DNA of 40,663 bases from a virus: positions 1-40,663 of the IMG/VR virus record IMGVR_UViG_3300031673_000175; one strand, written 5' to 3'. The translations under genes and the position numbers were made by a program. Under the pieces are notes generated by a model. It worked only from the letters and a program-made list of their open reading frames with translations, did not search any database and was not told the origin of the DNA. The stretch's first letter is position 1. Each line of letters begins with the position of its first letter. Positions 22,389-32,258 of this stretch are shown one piece after another.

Positions 22389-24563
22389 ATGCCAAATATT
22401 CCGCAGTACGTCAGTAACGAACGGCCGCTCGAAGCCTCTAACATGGGCGTCGAGGCCATGCAGCAACTCGGCTATCATGCCGAACGCAATGCTCGGTCCT
22501 TGGGACAGGAGATTCAACACGTCGGGGGCATCGCACAGGGTCTCGTCAAACAGGCCGAACAGCAAACCGCCGATTCCGAGACGGCATCCATCTATAAGCA
22601 AATGTCCGACCTGACCGCACAGGCTCATCAGTCGATGACGCAAACGCTGAACACGGCAGACCCGAACGATCAGCAGACTTTACAGAAGTGGCAGGAAAGC
22701 TATCTCCAGCCGCAATTGGACAAGATCGGCGAGGGCTTGCTGACGCGGCAAGCGCAGAAGGAATTTCAGCGCACCAGCGCAGGGCTGACCTCATCGCTGC
22801 TAGACCGTGGCGAAGGCGAATGGAACCAGTTGCAGAAGGATCACGTCGCCAACAGCACGCAGCAGACGACGATCAATCTTGGCAATGCCGGTGTCTCTGA
22901 TCCGGCATCGCTGCCAGCCATTCTCGCGCAATCCGACTCTGGCATCGATGCGTTCGGGAAGGCCTCGAACGGCGCTGTTTCGTCCGAAGATGTGAGCAAG
23001 ATGAAGCTGAATGCCCGCAGTCACATTGCGGATGTTTCGGCCACGAGTCTTGTTGAAGGTGCCATCAAGAACCCGAACTTCACGCCGCAGATGGGCGTCC
23101 AGGTCGCGACGCAACTGAACACGCCATTGTTCACGCAGAACATGTCGCCAGAAATACGTGTGAAATTGTTGGCGCAACTCGCCAGCGCACATTCCACGCA
23201 ACTTGTAGCGCAATCCGCGATCTTCGAGAGCCGTTTACCGGCTCTGAATGAACAGGCGAAATTGACCGGAGACACACGCCATATCGAAGCGGGAATCGCG
23301 AACTACCAAGGCAAAACCGCAGAGGAAACCGTCGTTGCACGCCAGAAGATGACGGATCAGGTCGCCGAGGACCGCGCCTATTATCACGTCAGCCAGGATG
23401 CCGGACTCGTTCCGCAGTCGGAAGAACAGGGTTATCTCGCCCAGCGGGAAGAAGATTTACGTTATGCGTCTCCGGGTCAGGTGCGGGCTGCGAACGTTGC
23501 GCACACACAGGCGCGACAATTCTTCGCCGACCGCGACAAGGCCTTCAAGAGCGGCACGCAAGCGCAGTTCATGATCGATCATAACGAGACCATCAAAGCC
23601 TATGCGGAGACTTTCGCGCAGAACCCGACACCGGAGAATTTCCAGCGGTATGCCTCGTATTCCGCCGCTTCCCAACGCGCCATCTCTCCCGGCGTTGCAC
23701 CTCGCATTCTGACGCCGGAGATGACCTCGGATATCGGCACATCGATGTCCGCCATCAATGAAAGCGGTACGGGTGTTGCGCAAGCCGCCGGAACGCTACA
23801 GAAATGGGCGAAACTCAGCGGCGGCTATTGGCCGAACATGGACAAGGAACTACTGGAAAAGCACATCATCAACGGCGACCAGTTTGCGGCCTCTTTGCTG
23901 TACCAGGATGCCACGACGGCGCCCTTGGCCGCAACCTTGATGTCGGCATCCGCGATGACGAACGCGCAGCGGTTCACGGCACACGGCATTACGGAAAAGA
24001 AAGTCATGCCTCTGGCGGCAGCCGCATTCAACGAGTTCAACAAGACGCTAGCGAACATCCCCGAGGCCGCACAGGTCATGAATGCGCAGACAACTGCGCT
24101 GGCGCACCTGATGCAGGTGAGGGGCAACGATACCCAGGAACAAGCAAACACTCTTGCCAAGCAGATGTTGTTGAAGGAGTACGATATTCAGGACGGCGAC
24201 ACGCTGCGAATACCGGCGAAAGGCGTTGACGCTGGTGCCGTCAGAGCGGGGGCGGCGAAAATGCTGTCCGATCTCGGGCCTTATACCATCGACGTGCCGC
24301 CGAGCTATTCCGGCCTGAAAGGCCGCGTCCAATACGACAGCTATATCAACCAGATCGAATCCACCGGGAAATGGTACATGACGGCCGATCAGACAGGGGC
24401 GATCCTCTATCCATCGGCAGGCGCTTCCACTCCGGTCATGGCAGGAGGAAAGCCCATTACCATGACGTGGCAGCAACTGACCAAGATGGGGCAGTCCGCG
24501 CCACTCGATCTCTCCCATCCAACCCAATATAGTCCAGGCCTCAAACCCGTCGGGAGCCGCTAG
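22389..24563 (+). CDS. Internal virion (ejection) protein B-like, 724 aa
   Basis: Starts MPNIPQYVSNERPLEASNMG. Long, helical and Gln/Ala-rich, in the position of T7 gp15-type core proteins between the small ejection protein and a lytic core protein. It would be ejected to help form a channel across the periplasm. No enzymatic motif seen. Confidence 0.75.
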   Translation: MPNIPQYVSNERPLEASNMGVEAMQQLGYHAERNARSLGQEIQHVGGIAQGLVKQAEQQTADSETASIYKQMSDLTAQAHQSMTQTLNTADPNDQQTLQKWQESYLQPQLDKIGEGLLTRQAQKEFQRTSAGLTSSLLDRGEGEWNQLQKDHVANSTQQTTINLGNAGVSDPASLPAILAQSDSGIDAFGKASNGAVSSEDVSKMKLNARSHIADVSATSLVEGAIKNPNFTPQMGVQVATQLNTPLFTQNMSPEIRVKLLAQLASAHSTQLVAQSAIFESRLPALNEQAKLTGDTRHIEAGIANYQGKTAEETVVARQKMTDQVAEDRAYYHVSQDAGLVPQSEEQGYLAQREEDLRYASPGQVRAANVAHTQARQFFADRDKAFKSGTQAQFMIDHNETIKAYAETFAQNPTPENFQRYASYSAASQRAISPGVAPRILTPEMTSDIGTSMSAINESGTGVAQAAGTLQKWAKLSGGYWPNMDKELLEKHIINGDQFAASLLYQDATTAPLAATLMSASAMTNAQRFTAHGITEKKVMPLAAAAFNEFNKTLANIPEAAQVMNAQTTALAHLMQVRGNDTQEQANTLAKQMLLKEYDIQDGDTLRIPAKGVDAGAVRAGAAKMLSDLGPYTIDVPPSYSGLKGRVQYDSYINQIESTGKWYMTADQTGAILYPSAGASTPVMAGGKPITMTWQQLTKMGQSAPLDLSHPTQYSPGLKPVGSR

Positions 24564-24565
24564 AG

Positions 24566-26083
24566 ATGCCGCTGCCGGAATTTTCCTCCAATCAGATGGG
24601 CAACGAGACGCCCGAGCCGCTGGAATCGCTTCCGGCTCCCAGCAGCGGCGCGCTGGCTGCCGTAAAAGAAGGTGCCGTCCAAGGCATCATGGGGGGACTC
24701 GTCACCCGCGCCAGCGGTGCTTTGGGCGATCAAACCTACGTACCTTACGACGATGCCGCCAAAGAGATGAAGGCCAACGGCTTCGATCCGTCTGTGCTGC
24801 CAAAGGACGGCGTCTCGCGTGGCTATCTGGAGGCGCTTCAGGACCAGCAAGAATCCGTACAGAGGAACGAAGAAATTGCCAATCGTGCCGGGTTGGCTCA
24901 CAGATCGGGCTGGATGCCATCGATGCACGGCATCTATGAATTTGCGGGCGGAGCGGCAGCGGATTCGCCATTCTTCCTGTTGTCCGACGGTGCCGCTGGC
25001 ATGGGGGCAGAAGCAGCGGGCATCGGCGAAGCGGCGGAATTAGGTCGTGCCGGACGGATTGCCTACCGTGCGACGGAAGGTGCAGCGCTCGGCGCCGGCC
25101 AGGATGTTGCGCTCAAGGAAGCCGGAACGATGCCCGGCGACAAGGACATCGGCATTTACGATGTGGCGCACGATGCCATTCTCTATGGAGCTGTCGGGGG
25201 CATCCTAGGCGGAATCGCACGGGACACGCCCAAAGCCGGTTCCAAAGCGGCCATCGATCATGTCCTTCAGGAGGAAGGCGGTCAGACCGTCGATACCGGC
25301 GGCGAAACCAAGTTCGGGATTTCGGCCAAAGCCCATCCCGGATTGGACATCGCGAACTTGGATATCGGCACGGCGCGCAAAATCTACAAGGAAGAATACT
25401 GGGACAAGATCGACGGCGACAATCTGCCCGGACCGATGCAATTGACGGCCCTCGATTCGGCCGTCAATCAGGGTGTCGGAAAGACGGAGCAATGGCTCAA
25501 GGAAGCCAATGGCGATCCGCTCAAATTCAATGCCTTGCGCAAGGCCGATTACGAACGCTTGGCGCAGGAGGACCCTGAGAAATACGGGAAGTATCTGAAG
25601 GGCTGGCTGGCACGTCTCGGCCGGGTCGGCCTCTCCAACATCAATCCTTATGCTGCTCCCGAACTAGGTATGGCCGCACGGACACCAGAGGAAGACATCG
25701 CCGCGACGAAGCAGACAACCATGGCTGCGATGGCAGATCGCGTTCCCGATCCAAGCGAGCCGACAGGATTGCGGCCAGTCTGGAAAACGCCGGAGACGGA
25801 AGCCCAGATCGCGCGCGCGCAACATCTGCCCCAACCAGCAGAGTTACAGAGGAACGAGGTTGCCGGCGCGCAGGTGAGCCCGGAACTACATGAGATCACG
25901 ACTTCTTCTCAAAAGGCGCTCCAGGAAGCGCAAGCCTTGGCCCAGGCCAGCCGTCCCGAAGACGGCATAGAGGCGCTTGATACGCATATGGCCCAAGCCC
26001 AGAAGGAAATCGAGCCACAGATGGACTTCTACAAGGCATTAGAGGCCGCCGTGAAATGCGGAACGCTGAAAGGACTCGAATAG
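24566..26083 (+). CDS. Internal virion protein with GH108 muramidase-like domain
   Basis: 505 residues. The centre (about 230-345) matches GH108-type peptidoglycan hydrolases: an EGG motif (QEEGGQTVDTGGETKFGISA) supplies the expected catalytic Glu, followed by the characteristic LDIANLDIGTARKIYKEEYW and ALDSAVNQGVG. The flanking segments are helical and virion-like. It is probably delivered with the DNA to open peptidoglycan during entry, a role carried by a different fold in T7 gp16. Confidence 0.8.
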   Translation: MPLPEFSSNQMGNETPEPLESLPAPSSGALAAVKEGAVQGIMGGLVTRASGALGDQTYVPYDDAAKEMKANGFDPSVLPKDGVSRGYLEALQDQQESVQRNEEIANRAGLAHRSGWMPSMHGIYEFAGGAAADSPFFLLSDGAAGMGAEAAGIGEAAELGRAGRIAYRATEGAALGAGQDVALKEAGTMPGDKDIGIYDVAHDAILYGAVGGILGGIARDTPKAGSKAAIDHVLQEEGGQTVDTGGETKFGISAKAHPGLDIANLDIGTARKIYKEEYWDKIDGDNLPGPMQLTALDSAVNQGVGKTEQWLKEANGDPLKFNALRKADYERLAQEDPEKYGKYLKGWLARLGRVGLSNINPYAAPELGMAARTPEEDIAATKQTTMAAMADRVPDPSEPTGLRPVWKTPETEAQIARAQHLPQPAELQRNEVAGAQVSPELHEITTSSQKALQEAQALAQASRPEDGIEALDTHMAQAQKEIEPQMDFYKALEAAVKCGTLKGLE

Positions 26084-26084
26084 T

Positions 26085-28724
26085 ATGGCCCTTGACAATT
26101 GCAGCGGAAGCATCAGAACGGCTATCGGTCGCGATCTCACGAAAGATGAGAAAGTCGATGTGACGCGAGAAGCCAAGGCTATCATGGCACGTCTGGCCCA
26201 TGCTGGTGACGATCCGGCCGAGAAAGCCCGCATCATGCAGGAAGTCTCAGATCGGGGCGCCGTTCTGAAAGCGCGAACGCAGCGCGACGCCGCGCTTCAG
26301 TGGCAGAAGCTCGAAGCCCGCAATGCCCAGCGCCGCTCTGTCGCCTTCGCGGTCAAGAACCCAGCCGAATGGCTGAAAGGCTTTTTCCGAGGCAGCACCT
26401 TCAAGTATTTCGGCTCCAAGGACTCGCTCGCTGTCGATGTCCAACGCGAGGGCAATCGGCGCGCGGAAGGCTTGCACGCCGAACTCTACAAGAACGGCGT
26501 CCATGATTTTGCGGACTCGAAAAGCCTTAGCGTCAAACGGCAGATCAACAATGCCCTGTGGAATCTGCGCAACGGCAAATCTTTGGCCGAGGTCAAGGAA
26601 AAGTTCGGGAACGATGCTGCAATGGTCGCCGATATCTTCAACCGGCACAGCGAACTCACCCGGCGCGATCTCAATGATGCCGGCGCGTGGATTGGGCAGA
26701 ACAGCGACCGCACCTTCCGCCGCACGCATGACGGCAACAAGATCGCGAAAGCGGGTGGCGGCGATTACGGTTCCACCGCAAACCGGGACTACTGGGTTAC
26801 GCAGCAATACAAACGCATGAACTGGTACAAAGCTTTCGACGGTACCCTGGCAGGATCGACGGAGAAAGAACGCACCGACCTTCTCAGGAAGGAATGGGGC
26901 ACCATGGTTTCCGGACAGCATATCGATTTCACCAATGATTACGGGCATGGCGCGCGCGGCCGGGCGGGACAGCGGTTTTCCTACCAGCGGAAATTGGTCT
27001 TCAAATCGGCCGACGACGATCTGGCTTACAACGAGGAATACGGCAAAGGAAGCACGCTTCTGGAGAACAAGACCTCCGAAATGCGCGAGAGCGGCAAAGT
27101 GCTGGCTCTCCTTCAGAAACTCGGGCCACGTCCCGAGGAAAACTTGAAACGCTTCGTCAATCAGTGGATCGAAGAACTCAAGTCCACGGACCCAATAAAG
27201 GCGCAAGCCCTTGGCAAACGTCTTGACTCGGAGATGCGCAATACCTGGCGCCTGTTGACTGGACAGGTCGGCCATCCGAGCGACAGCTTCGTCAATCGGC
27301 TGGAGGCCAGTGCGCGCCACACATTGTCTACAGCCAAGACGGGCCTTAGCATCTTTTCGTTGCCAAGCGATCTTGGGCTGCGGGCGAGCCACCTAGCCGA
27401 TTACAGCGGCGGACGTTTGCGCGGTTCCGTTCTGGCGCAGATTGCGAATTTCGGTGATGCCGCTGCCAATTTGTCGAAGGAAGACAAGAAGTGGCTGATG
27501 GCACAAGTGGGTTCCCGTTGGGAAGATGCCACCCGCCCCATGGACCCGAACCTCGTGGATCATCAGGGTTTCGGAGCGCTTTATCATTACAACGGCATCG
27601 TCTCGAATCTGCAAGGTCATGCGGCCTTCGACAATACGTTCCGGACTGCCAGCCTTGCCAATGACGGCAATCTCTTTGCCCGCGAGATGGACCAGAAGTT
27701 CGCCAATGTCACGCTCAAAGAAGGATTGGAGCGATTCGGAATTGGGGACGCCGATTGGGAAGTTCTTCGCAAGATGGAGACTTCGAAGTTAGGCGACGGC
27801 CGCTCCGTTCTGATGCCCCAAAATATCCTCGATGCGCCATTGGAAAAATTCCAGACACTGACGAACATCAAGGAACCGTCGGAAGCGGCCCTTCGCCGGG
27901 TCCGCGCCGAACTGGCAGCCAAGTATCGCAATATCCTGGGCGAACTGTCGGAGCGTTCGAGTTCCGCGACCAGCCTAGAAAATCAAGCGCGGATGGGACT
28001 GGGCAACCTCAATCACGATTCGAAATATTTTATCCCCGTACGCTGGGCACTCCAGTTGAAGGGCTGGGGGATGAACTACATCTACAATCACCTGGATCGC
28101 GAACTGCGCGGGCACTACACGGACTATGTGACTGTGGGCCACGCCATGCGCGACATGATGCTGGGGCGTAACACGCAGGCAATCACAGGTCTTTCGAAGT
28201 TGATCGGCAAGGGCATGGCAATCGCCTATGTCACGAATGCGGCCCGTCAGATGGCAATGGGGCAGACCCCGGGAAATCCTTTCGATTTCGATAGCGAGAA
28301 GTACGGCGGGTTTTTCAAGACACCGGGCGCGGAAGCGGCGATGGGCGCTTTCGCCAAGCAGGGCTTGGGACTCTATTCCGACTGGATTCTCGCCCAAGGT
28401 GCTCCAAATGAGAACATCCAGGAAAAGGTCTTCGATATGCTTGGGCCGGTTCCCGAAACGGCTGCCAATATTGCCGACTTGGGGAGGCAAGCGTTTGGGC
28501 AAGATGCCAAGACAGGCGGCATGAGCGATGAACAGAAGGGTCGCGATCTCCAGCGGCTTTATGGTATCGGCTGGAAACTCATTCCAGGCACACAAAGTTG
28601 GTATTCCAAAGCCGCCGGGGACGCCTTGATCTATAATACGATGAGCGAATCTCTCAATCCCGGCTATAAGGACAGATTGCAGAAGCGCGCACAGGCGCGT
28701 GGCCAATCGTACTGGAACCAATGA
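26085..28724 (+). CDS. Large internal virion protein, 879 aa
   Basis: Starts MALDNCSGSIRTAIGRDLTK. Mostly helical and charged throughout, without a recognisable lytic domain. It lies between the muramidase-bearing core protein and the tail fibre, the position of the largest ejection proteins of podoviruses. Its stop overlaps the fibre ATG (ATGA). The split of lytic and channel functions between this and the preceding gene differs from T7 gp16. Confidence 0.75.
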   Translation: MALDNCSGSIRTAIGRDLTKDEKVDVTREAKAIMARLAHAGDDPAEKARIMQEVSDRGAVLKARTQRDAALQWQKLEARNAQRRSVAFAVKNPAEWLKGFFRGSTFKYFGSKDSLAVDVQREGNRRAEGLHAELYKNGVHDFADSKSLSVKRQINNALWNLRNGKSLAEVKEKFGNDAAMVADIFNRHSELTRRDLNDAGAWIGQNSDRTFRRTHDGNKIAKAGGGDYGSTANRDYWVTQQYKRMNWYKAFDGTLAGSTEKERTDLLRKEWGTMVSGQHIDFTNDYGHGARGRAGQRFSYQRKLVFKSADDDLAYNEEYGKGSTLLENKTSEMRESGKVLALLQKLGPRPEENLKRFVNQWIEELKSTDPIKAQALGKRLDSEMRNTWRLLTGQVGHPSDSFVNRLEASARHTLSTAKTGLSIFSLPSDLGLRASHLADYSGGRLRGSVLAQIANFGDAAANLSKEDKKWLMAQVGSRWEDATRPMDPNLVDHQGFGALYHYNGIVSNLQGHAAFDNTFRTASLANDGNLFAREMDQKFANVTLKEGLERFGIGDADWEVLRKMETSKLGDGRSVLMPQNILDAPLEKFQTLTNIKEPSEAALRRVRAELAAKYRNILGELSERSSSATSLENQARMGLGNLNHDSKYFIPVRWALQLKGWGMNYIYNHLDRELRGHYTDYVTVGHAMRDMMLGRNTQAITGLSKLIGKGMAIAYVTNAARQMAMGQTPGNPFDFDSEKYGGFFKTPGAEAAMGAFAKQGLGLYSDWILAQGAPNENIQEKVFDMLGPVPETAANIADLGRQAFGQDAKTGGMSDEQKGRDLQRLYGIGWKLIPGTQSWYSKAAGDALIYNTMSESLNPGYKDRLQKRAQARGQSYWNQ

Positions 28725-31267
28725 GCACGCCATCCTCGATCCTGAACGCCCTGAAAACGCTGACCGGGAAAACCGTACGCGGCATCCGCGACAGCATTCC
28801 GCAGGGCTACATCCTGGGACGGGCGGGGAGCGGCAACGGTCCTGTCGAACTGATCTCCATCGATTCGCTGTCCAAGAGCTTGCAGAATAGCGGGTTGGGC
28901 GGGACGACACGGTTTGCCAACCCGACGGCAACGGCGGCCGATACGGCTGTCAACGGCTCCGCAACAACCGCCATGCGCTCTGACGCTGCCCCGGCCGTGC
29001 AGAAGGCGAGCGCGACGGCTTTCGGCATCGTGAAGGTGGATGGTACGACGATCACGGCGACGGGGGGCGTCATCAGTAGCGGCTCGACAGGCGGCATCGC
29101 CAACGGCCCGAAGATATACAACAACGCCCCGCTCGGGACACCAGCGGCAATTACGGCCAACTTCATCTCTGCCGAGCCGATCCTGATCCCGGCGGGTCAG
29201 AAGATAGACACTATCGGCTTCCTGCCGACGGTCACAGCAGCCTCGGCAAGCTGGGTCGTCGGGCTCTATAACGACGACGGCACCGGCAATCCCGGTACGC
29301 TGTTCTCGCAGTCCACGACACAGACAGGCTGGACGGCTGGAACACACGCCGAGGCCAAGCTGGCGAGCACCTACACGGCTGCTTCCGAGGTGCTGGTATG
29401 GGTTGCGCTCTGGATCAATACCGGTCTCACCGCTTATATCACACCGGGAACACGCCGCTATCTGTCTTCGTCCAGTTCAACACTGGTGAGTCCACTCACG
29501 GGAACCTCGACTGCGACCGGCGGCGTGGCGATCTATGCCTACTACAGCGTCGGCGGCAGCGCGACGGGCCTGACGCTGGCTTCAGGAGACATCTTCGTCG
29601 GCAACGCGAGCAACGTCGCAACGGACGTTGCCATGTCCGGCGATGCCACAATCAGCAATACAGGGGCCGTGACAGTCACCAAGACAGGTGGAACGGCATT
29701 CGCAGCAAGTGCCACAACGGACACGACGAACGCTGCCAACATCACGTCTGGAACTCTTCCCAATGCGCGTATTTCTGGACTTCCCAATGCCAACCTTGCC
29801 AACTCTGCCATAACGATAGATGGCTCGGCCATTAGTCTCGGCTCGGCGGTCGGTACGAAGACCGCGAACTACGGCTACTTCGGCCCGGCGAGCGGCTCGG
29901 CTGCGGCTCCGACTTTCCGTCCGGCGGTCGCCAACGACATCCCAGGAACGCTGAACACGACGACAGCGCCTGCATTCATCCCGAGCAGCGCGACGGTGCC
30001 TGTGAACGGCATATTCCTGCCAGCGGCCAATGCCGTCGGGCTGGCGACGAACTCGCTTGAGCGCCTGCGGATTGACAGTTCCGGCAACGTCGGCATCGGG
30101 ACGGCGAGTCCAGGGGCGAAGTTGGATGTGAATGGTTCTACAGATAGCTGGCTTGGGTCGTATCACGATGGTGCTAACGGAGTATTGTTCCAAACTTATG
30201 CAGGAAACGCTGGTTTTGTTGGTTATAATACTTCGACAAGTACATATAATAGTTTAGATATTCGTTCTCAATCAGCGACAGGGACACAGTTATTTTTATC
30301 AACGACAGGCAACGTCGGCATCGGGACGGCGAGTCCCGTGAGCAAACTGAGCGTGGTGGGTGAATCAGCTCTGGCGGGAGGATTGAGTGTTGGGCTGGGG
30401 TACGCTGGGACGGCGGCTCCGAGCAATGGGTTAATCATTCAAGGCAACGTCGGCATCGGAACCACTTCACCCGCCTCAAAACTGCATGTCGGCGTCGCCC
30501 CAACCGCCATAGCCAACTACGGAACCCTCTCTCTAGGTGGCGGAGCGTTTGACGGCTCAACATCTGGACACTTTGTCGGCTCGTCAAGTGGAACATCTCT
30601 TGCGGTGAATGAAGTATCAGGCTATGCAGGAAATCTAATGGACTTGCAGGTGGCGGGGAGTAGTAAGCTTTCATTTTCGAGCATTGGTAATTTTACTCTA
30701 CACGTTACTGGAACAAACAGAGATATTTCATTTTATAATTCAAGTGGCAATGATAATATAGGAATCCTATCTATTTACCCAACTACTGGGACGAATGTGG
30801 GGTCATTCTGTGCAGTTATTCCACGCGGAACAGGATTTTCATCTACCCAAAAAGCACAATTTTCGGTATTCAATACTGATTATGTAGCCAGTCCAGTGAA
30901 TTACGAGAGTTTTGTTTTAGAAACACAAGGGACAAAATACGGATTATATTCTCGTAAGTACGGTACTGGAAGCTACAGACCGATAGATATTTATGCGAAT
31001 GGGACAAGTGGACAGTTATACCTTGATACTACGGGCAACGTCGGCATCGGGACGACGCCAGCGATTACATTAGACGTTGCCGGTCCCATCGGTGCCAAGG
31101 TCTACACAGTCGCGACGCTGCCGTCTGCGACGGCTCGCGCAGGGCAACTCGCCTTTGTGTCGGATGCCACACTGACCGCCATCACCGGCCTCGGCGTCAC
31201 GCCAACTGGCGGAGGTGCAAATTTTGTCCCCGTCTACTCTGACGGCACTGCCTGGAAGATGATCTAA
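28721..31267 (+). CDS. Tail fibre protein with GIGT repeat modules
   Basis: 848 residues. The N-terminus (MSTPSSILNALKTLTGKTVR) is likely the virion-attachment part. From about residue 454 there are four GNVGIGTxSPxxKLxVxG segments (about 454, 529, 574 and 771), typical of trimeric fibre and spike shafts. The sequence between them differs in base composition: about 30121-30300 and 30680-31030 are much richer in A/T. The C-terminus (PTGGGANFVPVYSDGTAWKM) resembles fibre tips. Receptor binding is the expected role. Confidence 0.88.
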   Translation: MSTPSSILNALKTLTGKTVRGIRDSIPQGYILGRAGSGNGPVELISIDSLSKSLQNSGLGGTTRFANPTATAADTAVNGSATTAMRSDAAPAVQKASATAFGIVKVDGTTITATGGVISSGSTGGIANGPKIYNNAPLGTPAAITANFISAEPILIPAGQKIDTIGFLPTVTAASASWVVGLYNDDGTGNPGTLFSQSTTQTGWTAGTHAEAKLASTYTAASEVLVWVALWINTGLTAYITPGTRRYLSSSSSTLVSPLTGTSTATGGVAIYAYYSVGGSATGLTLASGDIFVGNASNVATDVAMSGDATISNTGAVTVTKTGGTAFAASATTDTTNAANITSGTLPNARISGLPNANLANSAITIDGSAISLGSAVGTKTANYGYFGPASGSAAAPTFRPAVANDIPGTLNTTTAPAFIPSSATVPVNGIFLPAANAVGLATNSLERLRIDSSGNVGIGTASPGAKLDVNGSTDSWLGSYHDGANGVLFQTYAGNAGFVGYNTSTSTYNSLDIRSQSATGTQLFLSTTGNVGIGTASPVSKLSVVGESALAGGLSVGLGYAGTAAPSNGLIIQGNVGIGTTSPASKLHVGVAPTAIANYGTLSLGGGAFDGSTSGHFVGSSSGTSLAVNEVSGYAGNLMDLQVAGSSKLSFSSIGNFTLHVTGTNRDISFYNSSGNDNIGILSIYPTTGTNVGSFCAVIPRGTGFSSTQKAQFSVFNTDYVASPVNYESFVLETQGTKYGLYSRKYGTGSYRPIDIYANGTSGQLYLDTTGNVGIGTTPAITLDVAGPIGAKVYTVATLPSATARAGQLAFVSDATLTAITGLGVTPTGGGANFVPVYSDGTAWKMI
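30083..31050 (+). repeat. Four identical 17-bp blocks in tail fibre gene
   Basis: GGCAACGTCGGCATCGG occurs exactly at 30083, 30308, 30443 and 31034. The blocks are identical in DNA although the segments between them vary in sequence and base content, which suggests recombination points for exchange of fibre modules. Confidence 0.8.
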
Positions 31268-31278
31268 GGAGAAACCAC

Positions 31279-31533
31279 ATGCAGACCAAGACCATTCCAA
31301 ACGAAATCCTGATCCGCTACGACGACAGCGGCGTCTTCAAGGGTGCATCCTTTGCGACCCAGATGGTTGTCATCGCGGACGACGGCGTCACGATCATAAG
31401 TCGGACGGCAAGCAGTTTAGTACCCTACGCCTTGCCGGCCGATCCGGCCTTTGTTGCGGTCCTCGGGCAGGCGCTCTCCGACGCGCTGGCTGCCAATACG
31501 GCGCTCCAGGCGCAGGTGGGGGCACTACCGTGA
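31279..31533 (+). CDS. Small tail-fibre-associated protein, 84 aa
   Basis: Starts MQTKTIPNEILIRYDDSGVF after a strong AAGGAG. It lies directly behind the fibre gene, the usual place of a fibre chaperone or minor tail protein. Ends in an Ala-rich helix (LGQALSDALAANTALQAQVG). No chaperone family recognised. Confidence 0.68.
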   Translation: MQTKTIPNEILIRYDDSGVFKGASFATQMVVIADDGVTIISRTASSLVPYALPADPAFVAVLGQALSDALAANTALQAQVGALP

Positions 31534-31565
31534 TCGTCGTCTGGCAGAACTACAGGATATAAAGT

Positions 31566-31578
31566 TGACGCTGAGTCA
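31566..31578. promoter_or_regulatory. TGAC-N5-GTCA palindrome before lysis genes
   Basis: TGACGCTGAGTCA in the context AAAGTTGAC...GTCATCTTT, close to the boxes at 10991 and 14609. It is the first non-coding signal after the structural genes and precedes the lysis block. Confidence 0.5.
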
Positions 31579-31620
31579 TCTTTACGGGAAACTATCTGAC
31601 GGGCAGGAGCGATTCGTCGC

Positions 31621-31863
31621 ATGGAAAGCATTGTCACAAACGGCGGAGATGCGGCGTTGAACCATTTGGGGGCGTTCAAGTGGGCTGGTGACGGGTTGGC
31701 GCTGGCAGGTGTGGCGGCAGGTTGGGCGCAGATTCTGACGCCATACTCGACCATCCTGGCGTTCTTTTACCTCTGCGTACGGCTCTACGCGGAACGCGGG
31801 ACGGTTCTGGAGATGGGCCAGCGTGCCGTGGCAGCCGTGCGAAAGATTCCCGGCCTGTTCTAG
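31621..31863 (+). CDS. Small membrane protein of lysis region, 80 aa
   Basis: Starts MESIVTNGGDAALNHLGAFK. One clear hydrophobic segment (LALAGVAAGWAQIL, continuing through YSTILAFFYLCV) may form one or two membrane spans. AGGAG precedes the ATG by about 11 bases. A holin or antiholin role is possible from position and size. Confidence 0.65.
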   Translation: MESIVTNGGDAALNHLGAFKWAGDGLALAGVAAGWAQILTPYSTILAFFYLCVRLYAERGTVLEMGQRAVAAVRKIPGLF

Positions 31864-31901
31864 TGGCGTGGCTGATCTGGGTTGGCAGGGATGGAAATCT
31901 G

Positions 31902-32258
31902 ATGCTGTTGGCCTACTTCCTCTGCGCAATTCTCGCTGTCGATCTGATGGTCTGGACGGCCACCAAACGGTTGCTCCAGAAGCAGCACAGTAAGCATTCG
32001 CCCTTCATGGACCGCCTCATGGGTTGGCTTGGCTCCTGGTCGATGTTCTGGGGGGCAGCTTTTCTGACGATCAGTTGGGCCGCGTACGTGGTACTCGGCC
32101 ACCGGGGCGAGTCGTCGCTCGATCTAGTGATCTCCATCGCCACGGCCCTGTTCGACATCATCGTTCTGATCGGTGTGAATTACGCACGCCAGATCGATCA
32201 TCAGCTTTTGGCAGATATCCACAAGAAGGTGACAGGCGATGGCGACCAGGGCAGTTAG
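31902..32258 (+). CDS. Membrane protein with three predicted spans (holin-like), 118 aa
   Basis: Spans near residues 2-20 (LLAYFLCAILAVDLMVW), 45-67 (WSMFWGAAFLTISWAAYVVL) and 77-95 (VISIATALFDIIVLIGVNYA). Three spans in about 118 residues is a class I holin layout. Low-affinity phosphate- or transporter-like alternatives cannot be excluded. The ATG at 31902 is preferred; an in-frame GTG at 31863 lacks a ribosome site. Confidence 0.65.
   Translation: MLLAYFLCAILAVDLMVWTATKRLLQKQHSKHSPFMDRLMGWLGSWSMFWGAAFLTISWAAYVVLGHRGESSLDLVISIATALFDIIVLIGVNYARQIDHQLLADIHKKVTGDGDQGS

Noticed and set aside
26247-27392. Long antisense frame (381 codons) opposite the internal virion gene
   Set aside because: Composition is that of a shadow frame and it has no ribosome site or operon context.
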